DNA of 13,390 bases, from NCBI GenBank assembly GCA_023229465.1, contig JALNZE010000039.1, positions 1 to 13,390 on the forward strand, read 5' to 3'. Positions 1-7,294 of this stretch are shown here, one piece after another. Source of the DNA: Chitinophagaceae bacterium. Its GTDB lineage: Bacteria > Bacteroidota > Bacteroidia > Chitinophagales > Chitinophagaceae. The notes under the pieces are model-generated. The model searched no databases. It worked only from the letters and a program-made list of their open reading frames with translations, and was not told the DNA's origin. Within the stretch, counting starts at the first letter, position 1; the number at the start of each line of letters is the position of its first letter. The translations under genes were made by a program, and so were the position numbers.

Positions 1-1760
1 GTTACAGTTATTGATGCTGCTGTTGCTGCGTTACTCCATGTTCCGTCACTATTTCCTGAAAGTATAACATTATCACCTTCACAAAATGTTGTTGCTACGC
101 CTGCTGTAATTATTGATGCTATTGGCAGCGGGTTAACTACTAAAGAAACATTATTTGAAGTCACATTAGATGCATATGTATCAGTGATAACCACATTATA
201 GTCTGATGCAGCATCGGAGATATTCACAGAATTAATAGTAAGTATTGCAGAAGTCGCTCCTGAAATATTTACTCCGTCGGTTAAGTTTAAAGTTCCTTTT
301 CTCCACTGGTATGTAAGACCTGTCCCTGTTGCAGTTACCGAAAAACTTACTGAACTTCCAGCGCATGCTGTTTGATCGGTAGGTTGTGCCGTAATGCTTG
401 GGGCAGTAATGCCGCAACCGGGAGGCATGGCGGCAGCTAATCCCGCAGTCGTTATAGCGCCATCCATTGTAAGGGCTCTGCCATCAAGTACAACTCCTGT
501 ATTTACTAAGTTGATCGCGCCGACGGGGACGACTATCGTTCCCCTGAAAACAGAATAGTTGTTTATGTCCACTGCACCTTGAACCATCCAAAACACATTT
601 TTCGCCTGCGCTCCATTTATCAATTCAACTTTTGCATAAGTGCTTGTTGAAAGGGCACCGTTTATCTGGATAACAAATACAGCATTTGCATTACCTTGTG
701 CATTGAGGTAAAGTGTATCTGTAAATGTTGCAGCAGCGTTCATGAGGTAAGTATGTGGTGTAAGAACCAGGCTACTTCCAAACTGTGCAGGATACAGCAG
801 CTCAATATCATAAGGCAGCGTGTTCAGATAATTATAGACATTAAGCAAATCGGCTGCACATTGTGCTGTAGAAGCATCCGGAATGGGATGAAGAGTACCT
901 GTTACATCCCCAGCAGTCCAGCCGGTAATTGAACCGCCGCCATTATTTCCAACATCACCTATGGAAGTCGTTACAGGTGTATTTGCAAGTGCTCCATTAC
1001 TTGAAAATATCGTATAGCAAGCAGCGGAGGCAAGATCAGGAGCAGGTGGTCCGGTAAGATAAGGGCTACCGCAACCGATCGGAGTATATGCCGTGATTCC
1101 GTCAATAGTAATAGCTCCGACAGTGGTAAGCGCTCTTCCTTCAAGTGTAACACCTGTGGCCATGTTAATGGCAGCACCCCCGATAATATTTCCTCTCATG
1201 GTAGCTCCCGAAGCCATGCTTACCACACCACCTACTTGCCAGAATACATGACATGCCATCGCTTCATTGATCAATTTTACTTTTGAATTCGCGTTTGCGC
1301 TAAAAGTTCCCGAAATTTTAATAATAAATTCAGCATTGGGATCTCCCTCAGCATCTAAAATAAGGTCTGAGGTCAATGTTGCGTCACCTGTAACAGAGTA
1401 TACACCAGGAGTAAAGACATCCCCATTTCCAAGTGAACCTGAAGGGGGGAATATCGTTGCAGCGGTTGTATTTATCTGGGCGATGGCACTCAGTAGAGCT
1501 AACCCACCTGCCGTGGTTGCGGCATCAACACCAGGGTGCATCACACCATTCACATTCCCGAAGCCGGTAATGGCGCCGCTCGTTTCATAGCCTATATCAC
1601 CTGTAAGATGTGAATGTGAACTTGCATTGTCGCCCACTGCCCCGGCAGAAGTGAAGAGAACAAAATTGGAGGCTGCGCCTAAGTTAATCGCCTGTCCGAA
1701 AATTACCTTCGGGAAACATAACAGGATAACGGCCATGATAAGTAGTAATTTTTTTTTCAT
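1..1760 (-). CDS. Secreted surface protein: two tandem DUF3494 (ice-binding-like) domains plus Ig-like repeats (partial, 3' end outside window)
   Basis: This reading frame stays open from an ATG at 1760 to the window edge, giving 586 codons. Residues 1-22 form a signal peptide: lysines, a hydrophobic stretch (LLLIMAVILLCF), then a cleavage region at IFGQA. A DUF3494 domain follows at about residues 24-230 (INLGAASNF, GNVNGVMHPG, ALTTVGAITIDG). A diverged second copy lies at about 235-447 and ends in ALTMDGAITTAGL. An Ig-like domain with a C...YQW core spans about 452-542. A second one begins near 545 (TFCEGDNVILSG) and is cut off. In this family DUF3494 is the ice-binding-protein beta-solenoid fold. 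In Bacteroidota such proteins are usually exported and may act as adhesins or ice binders. Two DUF3494 units in tandem are less usual than one. The missing C-terminus probably carries more repeats and a sorting domain. Ice binding itself cannot be read from the sequence. The promoter element at 1800-1870 lies just upstream. Confidence 0.9.
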   Translation of the reverse strand, partial: MKKKLLLIMAVILLCFPKVIFGQAINLGAASNFVLFTSAGAVGDNASSHSHLTGDIGYETSGAITGFGNVNGVMHPGVDAATTAGGLALLSAIAQINTTAATIFPPSGSLGNGDVFTPGVYSVTGDATLTSDLILDAEGDPNAEFIIKISGTFSANANSKVKLINEAMACHVFWQVGGVVSMASGATMRGNIIGGAAINMATGVTLEGRALTTVGAITIDGITAYTPIGCGSPYLTGPPAPDLASAACYTIFSSNGALANTPVTTSIGDVGNNGGGSITGWTAGDVTGTLHPIPDASTAQCAADLLNVYNYLNTLPYDIELLYPAQFGSSLVLTPHTYLMNAAATFTDTLYLNAQGNANAVFVIQINGALSTSTYAKVELINGAQAKNVFWMVQGAVDINNYSVFRGTIVVPVGAINLVNTGVVLDGRALTMDGAITTAGLAAAMPPGCGITAPSITAQPTDQTACAGSSVSFSVTATGTGLTYQWRKGTLNLTDGVNISGATSAILTINSVNISDAASDYNVVITDTYASNVTSNNVSLVVNPLPIASIITAGVATTFCEGDNVILSGNSDGTWSNAATAASITV

Positions 1761-1799
1761 CTTAATTGATTTTTTAGTTGTAAATTTATTTTCACAATA

Positions 1800-1870
1800 T
1801 AAAGGTGAGCCCATTAATTTCGGAAAGTGTTACACAATTAAAGTAAAAAGTTACATCATTCACACATTTT
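1800..1870 (-). promoter_or_regulatory. Shared 44-bp element with -7 box, copy 1 (DUF3494 gene)
   Basis: On the plus strand, GTTACACAATT starts at 1829 and GTTACATCATT at 1850, a 21-bp period. The block ends in CACACATTTT. Read toward the gene, the -7-like box CACCTTTA (1800-1807) lies 19 bp after the element, and the start codon is 66 bp after it. The layout matches the copies before dps and the YtxH gene. No good TTTG -33 box is present, so activator dependence is inferred. Confidence 0.75.
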
Positions 1871-1880
1871 CAGGGTTGCT

Positions 1881-1923
1881 AAAAACAAAAAGCCCACCGC
1901 ATTAGGGCCAGGCCGGGTTGGCT
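1881..1923 (-). terminator. Rho-independent terminator closing the dps-cbpA-cbpM unit
   Basis: Read on the minus strand, AGCCAACC pairs with GGTGGGCT with one mismatch. A GC-rich loop separates the arms, and the second arm is followed by TTTTGTTTTT. It lies after the ATPase shard and ends 11 bp before the next promoter element, separating two transcription units. Confidence 0.65.
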
Positions 1924-1941
1924 GTTGTTACTTCAAAAAGG

Positions 1942-2094
1942 TTATATAGATTCAGGGTACACATTATTGTTATCGCCAGTGATAATTTTGAGTGAAACAC
2001 CAAGTTTCTTCAGGCTGGCAATGGTGTCAGTGATATTTGCCTTTGGCGGGTCAAAAAGAGTGAGAAACCCTAAAAACGTCATATCCGCCTCATC
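1942..2094 (-). pseudogene. Shard of a Mg2+-type P-type ATPase (hinge region only)
   Basis: Directly after the cbpM stop, in the same frame, 50 sense codons read DEADMTFLGFLTLFDPPK followed by a segment containing LKKLGVSLKIITGDNNN, then a stop at 1942-1944. DPPK followed about 25 residues later by KIITGDN is the conserved cytoplasmic hinge region of P-type ATPases. The local wording (DMTFLGFL, DPPK) resembles MgtA/MgtB magnesium transporters. The rest of the protein (about 850 residues in the family) is absent: no phosphorylation site, no ATP-binding domain, no membrane helices. There is no plausible start codon of its own except an internal ATG. It is best explained as a deletion relic of a gene once downstream of cbpM. 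A functional 50-residue peptide is unlikely. Confidence 0.7.
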
Positions 2095-2403
2095 TTATTC
2101 ATTTATTTCATAAAGACGAAGCCTGTTTCTGAGCGCAATAATTTCATCCTGCATTGAGATTATTCGTTGTAACAAATGAGTGACGGTCTCAATACCTTCC
2201 AGGTTAATATCCAACTCGTAATATAAGCGAATAAATTTCTCTAATTGCTGAAGCTGGCCTGCATCAATAAACCCTGTTTCTTTAATGGTAGTAATTTCTA
2301 TCAATCCGGTCTGTTGTAATGAACTGATAAATGAAATCTCAATGTTGTGGTTGATACAGAATTCATTTACGGCTATTAAATTTTCTGTTTGCATGGTTCG
2401 CAT
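2095..2403 (-). CDS. cbpM: Chaperone modulator CbpM-like protein
   Basis: This 102-residue protein begins with a MerR-like helix-turn-helix-type segment (LIAVNEFCINHNIEISFISSL, roughly residues 9-30). A helical region containing LEKFIRLYYELDINLEGIE follows at about 54-72, and the C-terminus is a coiled-coil-like helix (ISMQDEIIALRNRLRLYE). This is the layout of CbpM, which binds the J domain of CbpA and inhibits its co-chaperone and DNA-binding activities. The gene follows cbpA by only 8 bp on the same strand, which supports the assignment strongly. Its stop codon directly borders the P-type ATPase shard. It is presumably expressed from the dps promoter at 3837-3907. Identity is fairly sure from context and length, although CbpM sequences diverge widely. 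Confidence 0.85.
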   Translation of the reverse strand: MRTMQTENLIAVNEFCINHNIEISFISSLQQTGLIEITTIKETGFIDAGQLQQLEKFIRLYYELDINLEGIETVTHLLQRIISMQDEIIALRNRLRLYEINE

Positions 2404-2411
2404 TTTAACAT

Positions 2412-3299
2412 TTACGATTTAGACAATTCGGTAAATAATGTTTTTTGCTTATCCGTTAAATTTGTTGGAATTTTAATGACATAGGTTACATATAAATCTC
2501 CAAATTGCGCTTCATTTTTATAAACAGGAAATCCCTTACCTTTTAATTTTATTTTACTTCCATTTTGAGTTTCAGGCTTTACCTTTAGTTTTACTTTTCC
2601 GTTTAAGGTATCAATTGTGATTTCACCTCCCAACACGGCTGTGTAAAAATCTAAATCTACCGTAGTATATAAATTATTTTCCAATCGTTTAATTTGGGGG
2701 TGATTGGCTATTGAAAATGTAATATATAAATCACCATTCGGTCCACCATTTATTCCAGGGCCTCCATGCCCTGAAATTTTAATTGTTTGTCCATTTTCAA
2801 TTCCGGCAGGGATAGTTATTCTTATATTTTTCCCGTTTACCGTTAACGTTTTTTTGTGGGTTTTATATGCATCGATGAGATCGAGATGCAACTCCGCATT
2901 GTAATCTTCTCCTCTGTATTTCACCTGTCTGCTTCTGCCGGCGCCTGCTGCCCCACCAAACATGGATTCAAAAAAATCTGAAAAATCCCCTTCGGATTGT
3001 GTACCGGAATACCTTGCCCCACGCGCATTTGACGATTGTTCCTGATACTGTTTAGCATTTTCAAATTGATCAGCATGTTGCCAATCCTTTCCGTATTGAT
3101 CGTATTTCTTCCGTTTTTCGGGATCGCTCAATACTTCATTTGCTTCATTGATCTGCTGAAAATTCTTTTTGGCATCTTTATCATTCGGATTTAAATCGGG
3201 GTGATACTTTCTGGCTAATTTCCGGTAGGCATTTTTGATGTCCTTTAGCGTTGCCGTTTTATCTAGACCTAATATTTTATAATAGTCTACGAAAGTCAT
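2412..3299 (-). CDS. cbpA: DnaJ-like co-chaperone / curved-DNA-binding protein CbpA
   Basis: The 295-residue protein starts with a J domain at about residues 5-68, with the HPD signature at 33-35 that stimulates DnaK ATPase activity. A linker rich in Gly, Ser and Arg follows (about 80-128, including FFESMFGGAAGAG). Two C-terminal substrate-binding beta domains run from about 130 to 290 (ITIPAGIENGQTIKISGHG; VKPETQNGSKIKLKGKGFP). The zinc-finger repeats of true DnaJ (CxxCxGxG) are absent, which together with the adjacent cbpM points to CbpA. In enteric bacteria CbpA is a stationary-phase co-chaperone and nucleoid protein; the same role is inferred here. The gap to dps upstream is 20 bp, so the two are probably co-transcribed. 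Confidence 0.93.
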   Translation of the reverse strand: MTFVDYYKILGLDKTATLKDIKNAYRKLARKYHPDLNPNDKDAKKNFQQINEANEVLSDPEKRKKYDQYGKDWQHADQFENAKQYQEQSSNARGARYSGTQSEGDFSDFFESMFGGAAGAGRSRQVKYRGEDYNAELHLDLIDAYKTHKKTLTVNGKNIRITIPAGIENGQTIKISGHGGPGINGGPNGDLYITFSIANHPQIKRLENNLYTTVDLDFYTAVLGGEITIDTLNGKVKLKVKPETQNGSKIKLKGKGFPVYKNEAQFGDLYVTYVIKIPTNLTDKQKTLFTELSKS

Positions 3300-3319
3300 G
3301 TGTTTTATTTGGAATCAGG

Positions 3320-3793
3320 TTAAGTTAAGAATGACCTGAGCATCCAGGCCATTTTTTCGTGTTGCTCCATCAAACCTGTCATAAAATTGGCTGTGCCAAG
3401 GTCTTTGTATTTTTTGGAAATAGGCGTGATGTCATTTCGAATAATGCGAATAATGGTTTCGTGGTCGTTGAACAGTGTTTGAATAATTTGTTTTGAATTA
3501 CTAAAGTCGTAATTTTCTTCGTTCAAATGTGTAACACTCAGGAAATCCATCAGATAACCTAAAGCAAAATGTCCGAGTGAACGGACCCGTTCTGCAATAT
3601 CATCAATAATTGCGTCTAATTCTACATACTGGTTTTTAAAAAACTTATGCAGTTCGTCGAAATTTGGTCCAGTGACATTCCAGTGCGCATTCCGGGTTTT
3701 GGTATAAAGCATATACTCATCAGCTAACAGGGTGTTGAGAAGAGTTGCAATTTTTTCTATATCGTTGCCCGGGATTCCTATGTTTGTTTTCAC
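3320..3793 (-). CDS. dps: Dps-family ferritin-like DNA-protection protein
   Basis: The 157-residue protein is a Dps-type four-helix bundle. The family signature is complete: NAHWNVTGPNFDELHKFF and LDAIIDDIAERVRSLG. The likely ferroxidase ligands, which lie between subunits in the dodecamer, are H37, H49, D64 and E68. Dps oxidises Fe2+ with peroxide, stores the iron and can coat DNA under starvation or oxidative stress. The start is a GTG at 3793. No better start exists, because an in-frame stop lies a few codons upstream, and the first residues (KTNIGIP) fit the family. The N-terminus has few lysines or arginines, so strong DNA binding is uncertain. It is the first gene of the dps-cbpA-cbpM unit and carries the 44-bp element upstream. 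Confidence 0.95.
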   Translation of the reverse strand: MKTNIGIPGNDIEKIATLLNTLLADEYMLYTKTRNAHWNVTGPNFDELHKFFKNQYVELDAIIDDIAERVRSLGHFALGYLMDFLSVTHLNEENYDFSNSKQIIQTLFNDHETIIRIIRNDITPISKKYKDLGTANFMTGLMEQHEKMAWMLRSFLT

Positions 3794-3836
3794 AATTTCT
3801 AAATTATTTTTTTATTATTAAGTGATATTTACTTGC

Positions 3837-3907
3837 TAAATATACAATCATACTCCTGCTTATGTGTTACATAATTTTGGGAAAAAATTACACCATTCAC
3901 ACTTTTT
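3837..3907 (-). promoter_or_regulatory. Shared 44-bp element with -7 box, copy 2 (dps operon)
   Basis: On the plus strand, GTTACATAATT starts at 3866 and ATTACACCATT at 3887, again a 21-bp period, followed by CACACTTTTTT. Toward dps, the box TATATTTA (3837-3844) lies 19 bp from the element and the GTG start lies 70 bp away. The box has seven of eight matches to TAnnTTTG, counting the two free positions, and is the best of the three. The rest of the gap between dps and the hydrolase gene (3908-3961) shows no clear terminator. Confidence 0.75.
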
Positions 3908-3961
3908 TGATGCATGGGAACATGAGGACCAATACGTTTCCAAACATAATTTTGATTCAGT

Positions 3962-5134
3962 TTAAAAACCGCGTATCTCATCAAAAAATGGTGTTCTTTT
4001 TTCTTCAACGCATTTTACGGCATACAGGTAAAGCGATGCGCTCCAGGTTTGCCAGTCCTGCCCCATGGGCTTGCCGTCCTGGGCTTTTAGCCATTCGTTA
4101 AATCCAAAATCAACGCTCCCGGTATTGGAAATTTTTATACTATGGGTAAGCGCCACAAGCTTTTCCCTGGCAAGCGTGTACCTTTTAACAGCAACTAAAG
4201 CTGCCACATAAAACCCGCATATAAAAGGCCATATACCTCCATTATGGTATTCCCCGGGATTGTTATATGTTGCATATCGAACATGCCAGTCAGGATCTTC
4301 AGGTTTAACAAAGGGGAAAAAATTGGGCGGCAGATCAACTGCCAATTCACCTCTTTTTCTCATGTCTGCGCACTCCTCTTCGATCCAGGAAATCATTTCC
4401 TCAGCCCGCGAGGGTGATGCTATTCCGGAGAGAATGGCAAGACTGTTACCGAGCAGGTCGAACCGTTCACTGCTATGAATTTTATAGGACCAGAAAGCAT
4501 AATAAGGCTTATGTTTTACTACAAGACCTTCGTGTACATGATGGTGTACCGTTCCGCCGGTAATCGTAAACCGACTCATCTCGTGGCGCATCCTGTCTGC
4601 TCTTTCGTGCTGACCCAGGAGCTGGAGATAGCTATATACCAAGGTGTTCACAAACAGACCATATCCGGTTACCCATTGTTCATCGCGCCAATCACTTGTT
4701 GGCTGCTGTGCAACCAGGTAACGGTCCGATGGGCTTTGATACTCCATCCAGATCAGGGATTTTTCAACTGCTTCTTTAAGAAAATCCGGTTCACCTGACA
4801 CTTTTCGAAAAATGCCTGCAGCCAGCAAAAACAATGGAGTGGTATCACTAGCCCCACGGTCTTCCTTGTCATGTACCAGTGAAGGGATGTGACCCCGTTC
4901 TGTCTGATTTTTTGCCAGCGTTTCCAATACTCTCCGAATGCTCTCTATGAGCTTCACATTCTCAGAAACAGCAATTCCCAGAATGGAAAACATCAAATCC
5001 CTTGTATACGCCTCCGGATACCCCCAGCCAGCAGTCCGTGGAAGGCCATGGTATGGTCCGTGTGCATTATGAAGCAACACTTCAAGGGCCGCCTTCTTTG
5101 CCTCTTCAATCTCTTGCCACTCTGCAGTTTGCAT
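3962..5134 (-). CDS. (alpha/alpha)6-barrel glycoside hydrolase, GH100 neutral invertase / amylo-alpha-1,6-glucosidase-like
   Basis: The 390-residue protein has no signal peptide, so it is probably cytoplasmic. Motifs along the chain resemble alkaline/neutral invertases (GH100) and amylo-alpha-1,6-glucosidases: GYPEAYTRDL at 38-47, ASDTTPLFLLA at 95-105, TSDWRDEQWVTGYGLFVN at 146-163, NNPGEYHNGGIWPF at 291-304 and MGQDWQTWSASLYLYAV at 357-373. By analogy with those families D148 could be the general acid, and E295 lies in the conserved YHNGG loop; both are inferences. The substrate is unknown and need not be sucrose. The ATG lies 7 bp after the GT4 stop, so the two are likely co-translated. 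It is the last gene of the glycan operon. Hydrolase-fold assignment is firm; family number is tentative. Confidence 0.8.
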   Translation of the reverse strand: MQTAEWQEIEEAKKAALEVLLHNAHGPYHGLPRTAGWGYPEAYTRDLMFSILGIAVSENVKLIESIRRVLETLAKNQTERGHIPSLVHDKEDRGASDTTPLFLLAAGIFRKVSGEPDFLKEAVEKSLIWMEYQSPSDRYLVAQQPTSDWRDEQWVTGYGLFVNTLVYSYLQLLGQHERADRMRHEMSRFTITGGTVHHHVHEGLVVKHKPYYAFWSYKIHSSERFDLLGNSLAILSGIASPSRAEEMISWIEEECADMRKRGELAVDLPPNFFPFVKPEDPDWHVRYATYNNPGEYHNGGIWPFICGFYVAALVAVKRYTLAREKLVALTHSIKISNTGSVDFGFNEWLKAQDGKPMGQDWQTWSASLYLYAVKCVEEKRTPFFDEIRGF

Positions 5135-5141
5135 TGTCTAA

Positions 5142-6281
5142 TTAGCACATTATCTTTTCGTTCATTATCTGTACAAACCGTCTTGCAACAACGCGGTAGT
5201 CAAAATTTTTCACCACACGTTCTCTGGCTGCTTTGCCCATTTTTTCCCGCAACGTTGCATCAGTCATAAGAATCAACAAATACTTGGCAATATCATGAAC
5301 ATTTGCACGGTAATCCACTGTCCGTGGCTTTTTAAATACCACTCTATGTTGATCTTCAAAGCCCGATTCATCACCGAGCGTTACCTGGTTCACAACAATT
5401 TTCTGTGCTACATTTGCCAGGAATGCAGTTTCGCCATGTACAAGTGTATCAAGCATTCCCATAGCCTTAATGCCTATAACCGGTTTTTCGCATGCTCCTG
5501 CTTCCAATTGAGGCATTCCAAAGCCTTCAAGCCGGGAAGGGGCTGCATATATATCGCATGCTCCAATCAGGTAAGGCATGAAATTTCGTGAAATAGTGTT
5601 GGTTGCATAAGTGACATTTTTTTCAATGCCCAGGTGTGCCGCCATTTCAAGATCGGCCAGGTTTTGAAGCTTGGTTCGCGGCTGTGGCCATACTTTGCAG
5701 ACATATTTCCAATCGGGCGCTTTAGTATCAATGATAGCAAGCGCCTGCATCACCTCCTGTGCGCCTTTTGATGCGGCGTCGCCGCCAACAGTGAGGATCA
5801 TCAACTGATCGGGTGAAATACCCAGCGCTTCGCGCACGGCCAAAATTTTCGGGTCGTCCTTACTGTAAGGGATAAAAGCATCCGTATCGCAGCCTACAGG
5901 TAATACTTCAATATTATTGCTATTGATCCCGTCGCGGACATACATCTCCTTTACCCAATTCGATGTTACCAGTATAAGGGGAAGAGCATTCAAAACCTCC
6001 TGGTAGTTTGCAATATAACCGTCGGCAACCAACCATGGTACCGGCTGTACACCATACCGTTGCGGGTGAAGTACCAATTGTGGCGTGTGACCCCAATAAC
6101 CTACACCAACAACAACATCTGGCTCAAACCAGCGATAGTACCATTCCTTTTCCTGTGCCGATTCGAAATGAACCGCATGGGCATCAACACCCATTTCAAG
6201 AAGTCCCCTGTATAGAAGATCTCCCTGGGTTGCCAGCCCTCCGGGTGAAGGAGGGTAATCATATAATACCAATACTTTCAT
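5142..6281 (-). CDS. GT4-family glycosyltransferase (GT-B fold)
   Basis: The 379-residue protein begins with MKVLVLYDYPPSPGGLATQG, the N-terminal Rossmann start of GT4 retaining transferases, with the glycine-rich acceptor-side loop. A central segment (MILTVGGDAASKGAQEVMQAL, 161-181) opens the donor-binding domain. SRLEGFGMPQLE at 249-260 gives the E-x7-E motif (E252, E260), where the second Glu contacts the nucleotide-sugar donor. There is no signal peptide or membrane segment. Its ATG overlaps the PIG-L stop by 4 bp, so translation is probably coupled. A GT4 next to a PIG-L deacetylase recalls the MshA/MshB and BshA/BshB thiol pathways, in which GlcNAc is transferred and then deacetylated. 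However, the N-terminus does not look like BshA, so the product here is open. Confidence 0.9.
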   Translation of the reverse strand: MKVLVLYDYPPSPGGLATQGDLLYRGLLEMGVDAHAVHFESAQEKEWYYRWFEPDVVVGVGYWGHTPQLVLHPQRYGVQPVPWLVADGYIANYQEVLNALPLILVTSNWVKEMYVRDGINSNNIEVLPVGCDTDAFIPYSKDDPKILAVREALGISPDQLMILTVGGDAASKGAQEVMQALAIIDTKAPDWKYVCKVWPQPRTKLQNLADLEMAAHLGIEKNVTYATNTISRNFMPYLIGACDIYAAPSRLEGFGMPQLEAGACEKPVIGIKAMGMLDTLVHGETAFLANVAQKIVVNQVTLGDESGFEDQHRVVFKKPRTVDYRANVHDIAKYLLILMTDATLREKMGKAARERVVKNFDYRVVARRFVQIMNEKIMC

Positions 6282-6946
6282 GTTAAAACTCTCCTATTAT
6301 TAAGCCATTTTTTAGCATCGTACGGATCAGTGAATTGCCAGAATGCTTCTGCCTTTGGTGCAGTCTCTGCTTCAAAGCTGCTTTTTTCAAATCCGTACGT
6401 TTCTGTTATTATGCTGTATTTCCTCAGCCATATCCGTTTCGTAAGTATGCGGCATATAGAAGCGTTTTCGACAGGCCTGGGATAATATTCCTTATTCCCG
6501 TCCTCGTAAGCAAAAGTCCAGAGTTCGTTGGCAGATAATTTGCCGGCATGCCAGAGTTTAATCACTGCTTTGCTTACTTCCTCATGCCTGATGTGTCTTG
6601 TGTATTCTCCGGTCGGATTGTGGGTAATTATAAGGTCGAAATGCTTCATGGGCAATAAGTACAGTATAGCACGCTCCACCTCTTTCCCATCCAACGCCTT
6701 CTGTTCAGGTCCATCGTCAAGATCGCCCATGATCCCTTCTGATTTAAGAACTTTTAATGCTTTATAAAACCTGGGGGCACGTTCTTTATCGCTTCCCCGG
6801 CAAAGACAAACAATAAACCACTGCCATGAAGGATGGCTCAGTATTGTTCCGCCGGCCCATAATGTTTCATCATCGGGATGAGCCACGATAACCGCAACAG
6901 TTTTTGATTTTTTATGTTCTTGCTTTGGCGCTGGCGTTTTTTCCAT
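6278..6946 (-). CDS. PIG-L family zinc-dependent N-deacetylase
   Basis: The zinc-site signature VIVAHPDDETLWAGG lies about 20 residues from the chosen start. The second motif, THNPTGEYTRHIRHEEV, supplies the remaining histidine ligand and a conserved Asn-Pro-Thr. The family removes acetyl groups from N-acetylglucosaminyl substrates (PIG-L, MshB, BshB). The frame can be extended to a TTG at 7030, but residues added there overlap the P-type ATPase remnant and have no family counterpart. ATG at 6946 (MEKTPAPKQ) is therefore preferred; ATG at 6979 is an alternative. The protein is about 222 residues, normal for the family. Its stop overlaps the GT4 start by 4 bp. It probably works with one of the two glycosyltransferases on a GlcNAc-containing intermediate (inference). 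Confidence 0.88.
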   Translation of the reverse strand: MEKTPAPKQEHKKSKTVAVIVAHPDDETLWAGGTILSHPSWQWFIVCLCRGSDKERAPRFYKALKVLKSEGIMGDLDDGPEQKALDGKEVERAILYLLPMKHFDLIITHNPTGEYTRHIRHEEVSKAVIKLWHAGKLSANELWTFAYEDGNKEYYPRPVENASICRILTKRIWLRKYSIITETYGFEKSSFEAETAPKAEAFWQFTDPYDAKKWLNNRRVLT

Positions 6947-6983
6947 CCCAAATATTTTATTAAAGTATACGACAATCATGAAT

Positions 6984-7201
6984 TTATTTAATTGTATCAA
7001 AAATGGCTTCAGGAGCTCCCTTTGTTGCAATAATTTTTATTTTGGGTAAGCGTGCCTGTTTTGTCGGTACATAGAACTGTCGCTGAGCCAAGCGTTTCTA
7101 TTGCCGACGGGTTTCGTGTTAAAACCTTCGGTAAGTAATTTTTCCTTTGCCTGGTTGGCGGTTAATCCTTTGTACTTTAATGAATTAATGTCAAATTGCA
7201 A
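6984..7201 (-). pseudogene. Collapsed P-type ATPase remnant: three conserved islands joined in different frames
   Basis: Three pieces of a cation P-type ATPase lie in the correct N-to-C order, but each is in a different frame. The first is the N-terminal cytoplasmic segment INSLKYKGLTANQAKEKLL. The second is NPSAIETLGSATVLCTDKTG running into TLTQNK, the phosphorylation site, one base out of register. The third is IIATKGAPEAIFDTIK, the KGAPE motif of the nucleotide-binding domain, again one base out, ending in a stop at 6984-6986. The actuator domain and all transmembrane helices between them are missing. The wording fits Ca2+/PMR1-like type II ATPases more than MgtA. It cannot be functional. 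It lies between two PIG-L sequences and overlaps the possible upstream extension of the intact one. Confidence 0.8.
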
Positions 7202-7294
7202 ATGATGACTAAGTGTTTTCCCTTCTGTCGATAACGTTTCATCATCGGGGTGAGCCACGATTACATCTACAGACTTTGGAATTTTATTATACAT
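7202..7294 (-). pseudogene. 5' remnant of a second PIG-L deacetylase gene
   Basis: The ATG at 7294 overlaps the stop of the fused glycosyltransferase gene. The first 31 residues (SVDVIVAHPDDETLSTEGKT and so on) match the N-terminus of the intact PIG-L protein downstream, including its zinc motif. Homology then stops, and the frame runs on into P-type ATPase sequence, giving an 85-residue chimera that ends at 7037. The second motif needed for a zinc site is absent, so it should be inactive. The nucleotide sequence around AHPDDE (about 7235-7265) is close to that of the intact copy at 6870-6900. A tandem duplication, or a shared ancestor of this small cluster, followed by deletion would explain it. 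Expression of the 85-residue chimera is possible, because it is coupled to the upstream stop codon. Confidence 0.7.

Noticed and set aside
1267..1590. Plus-strand open frame of 107 codons across the DUF3494 gene
   Set aside because: It is antisense to a clearly coding minus-strand frame with signal peptide and domain motifs; its composition is a mirror of that gene.
3525..3540. TGTGTAACAC inside dps, resembling part of the 44-bp element
   Set aside because: It is only one partial half-site within a conserved coding region, without the paired repeat.
4475..5269. Plus-strand frames of 107 and 126 codons opposite the hydrolase and GT4 genes
   Set aside because: They are antisense shadows without recognisable motifs; the minus-strand genes are strongly supported.
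5142..6946. Bacillithiol pathway (BshA/BshB) assignment for the GT4 and PIG-L genes
   Set aside because: The GT4 N-terminus does not look like BshA and no BshC-like ligase is present; only the enzyme pairing is analogous.
6947..7030. N-terminal extension of the PIG-L deacetylase from a TTG start
   Set aside because: The added residues lack family similarity and their DNA carries the P-type ATPase relic in another frame.
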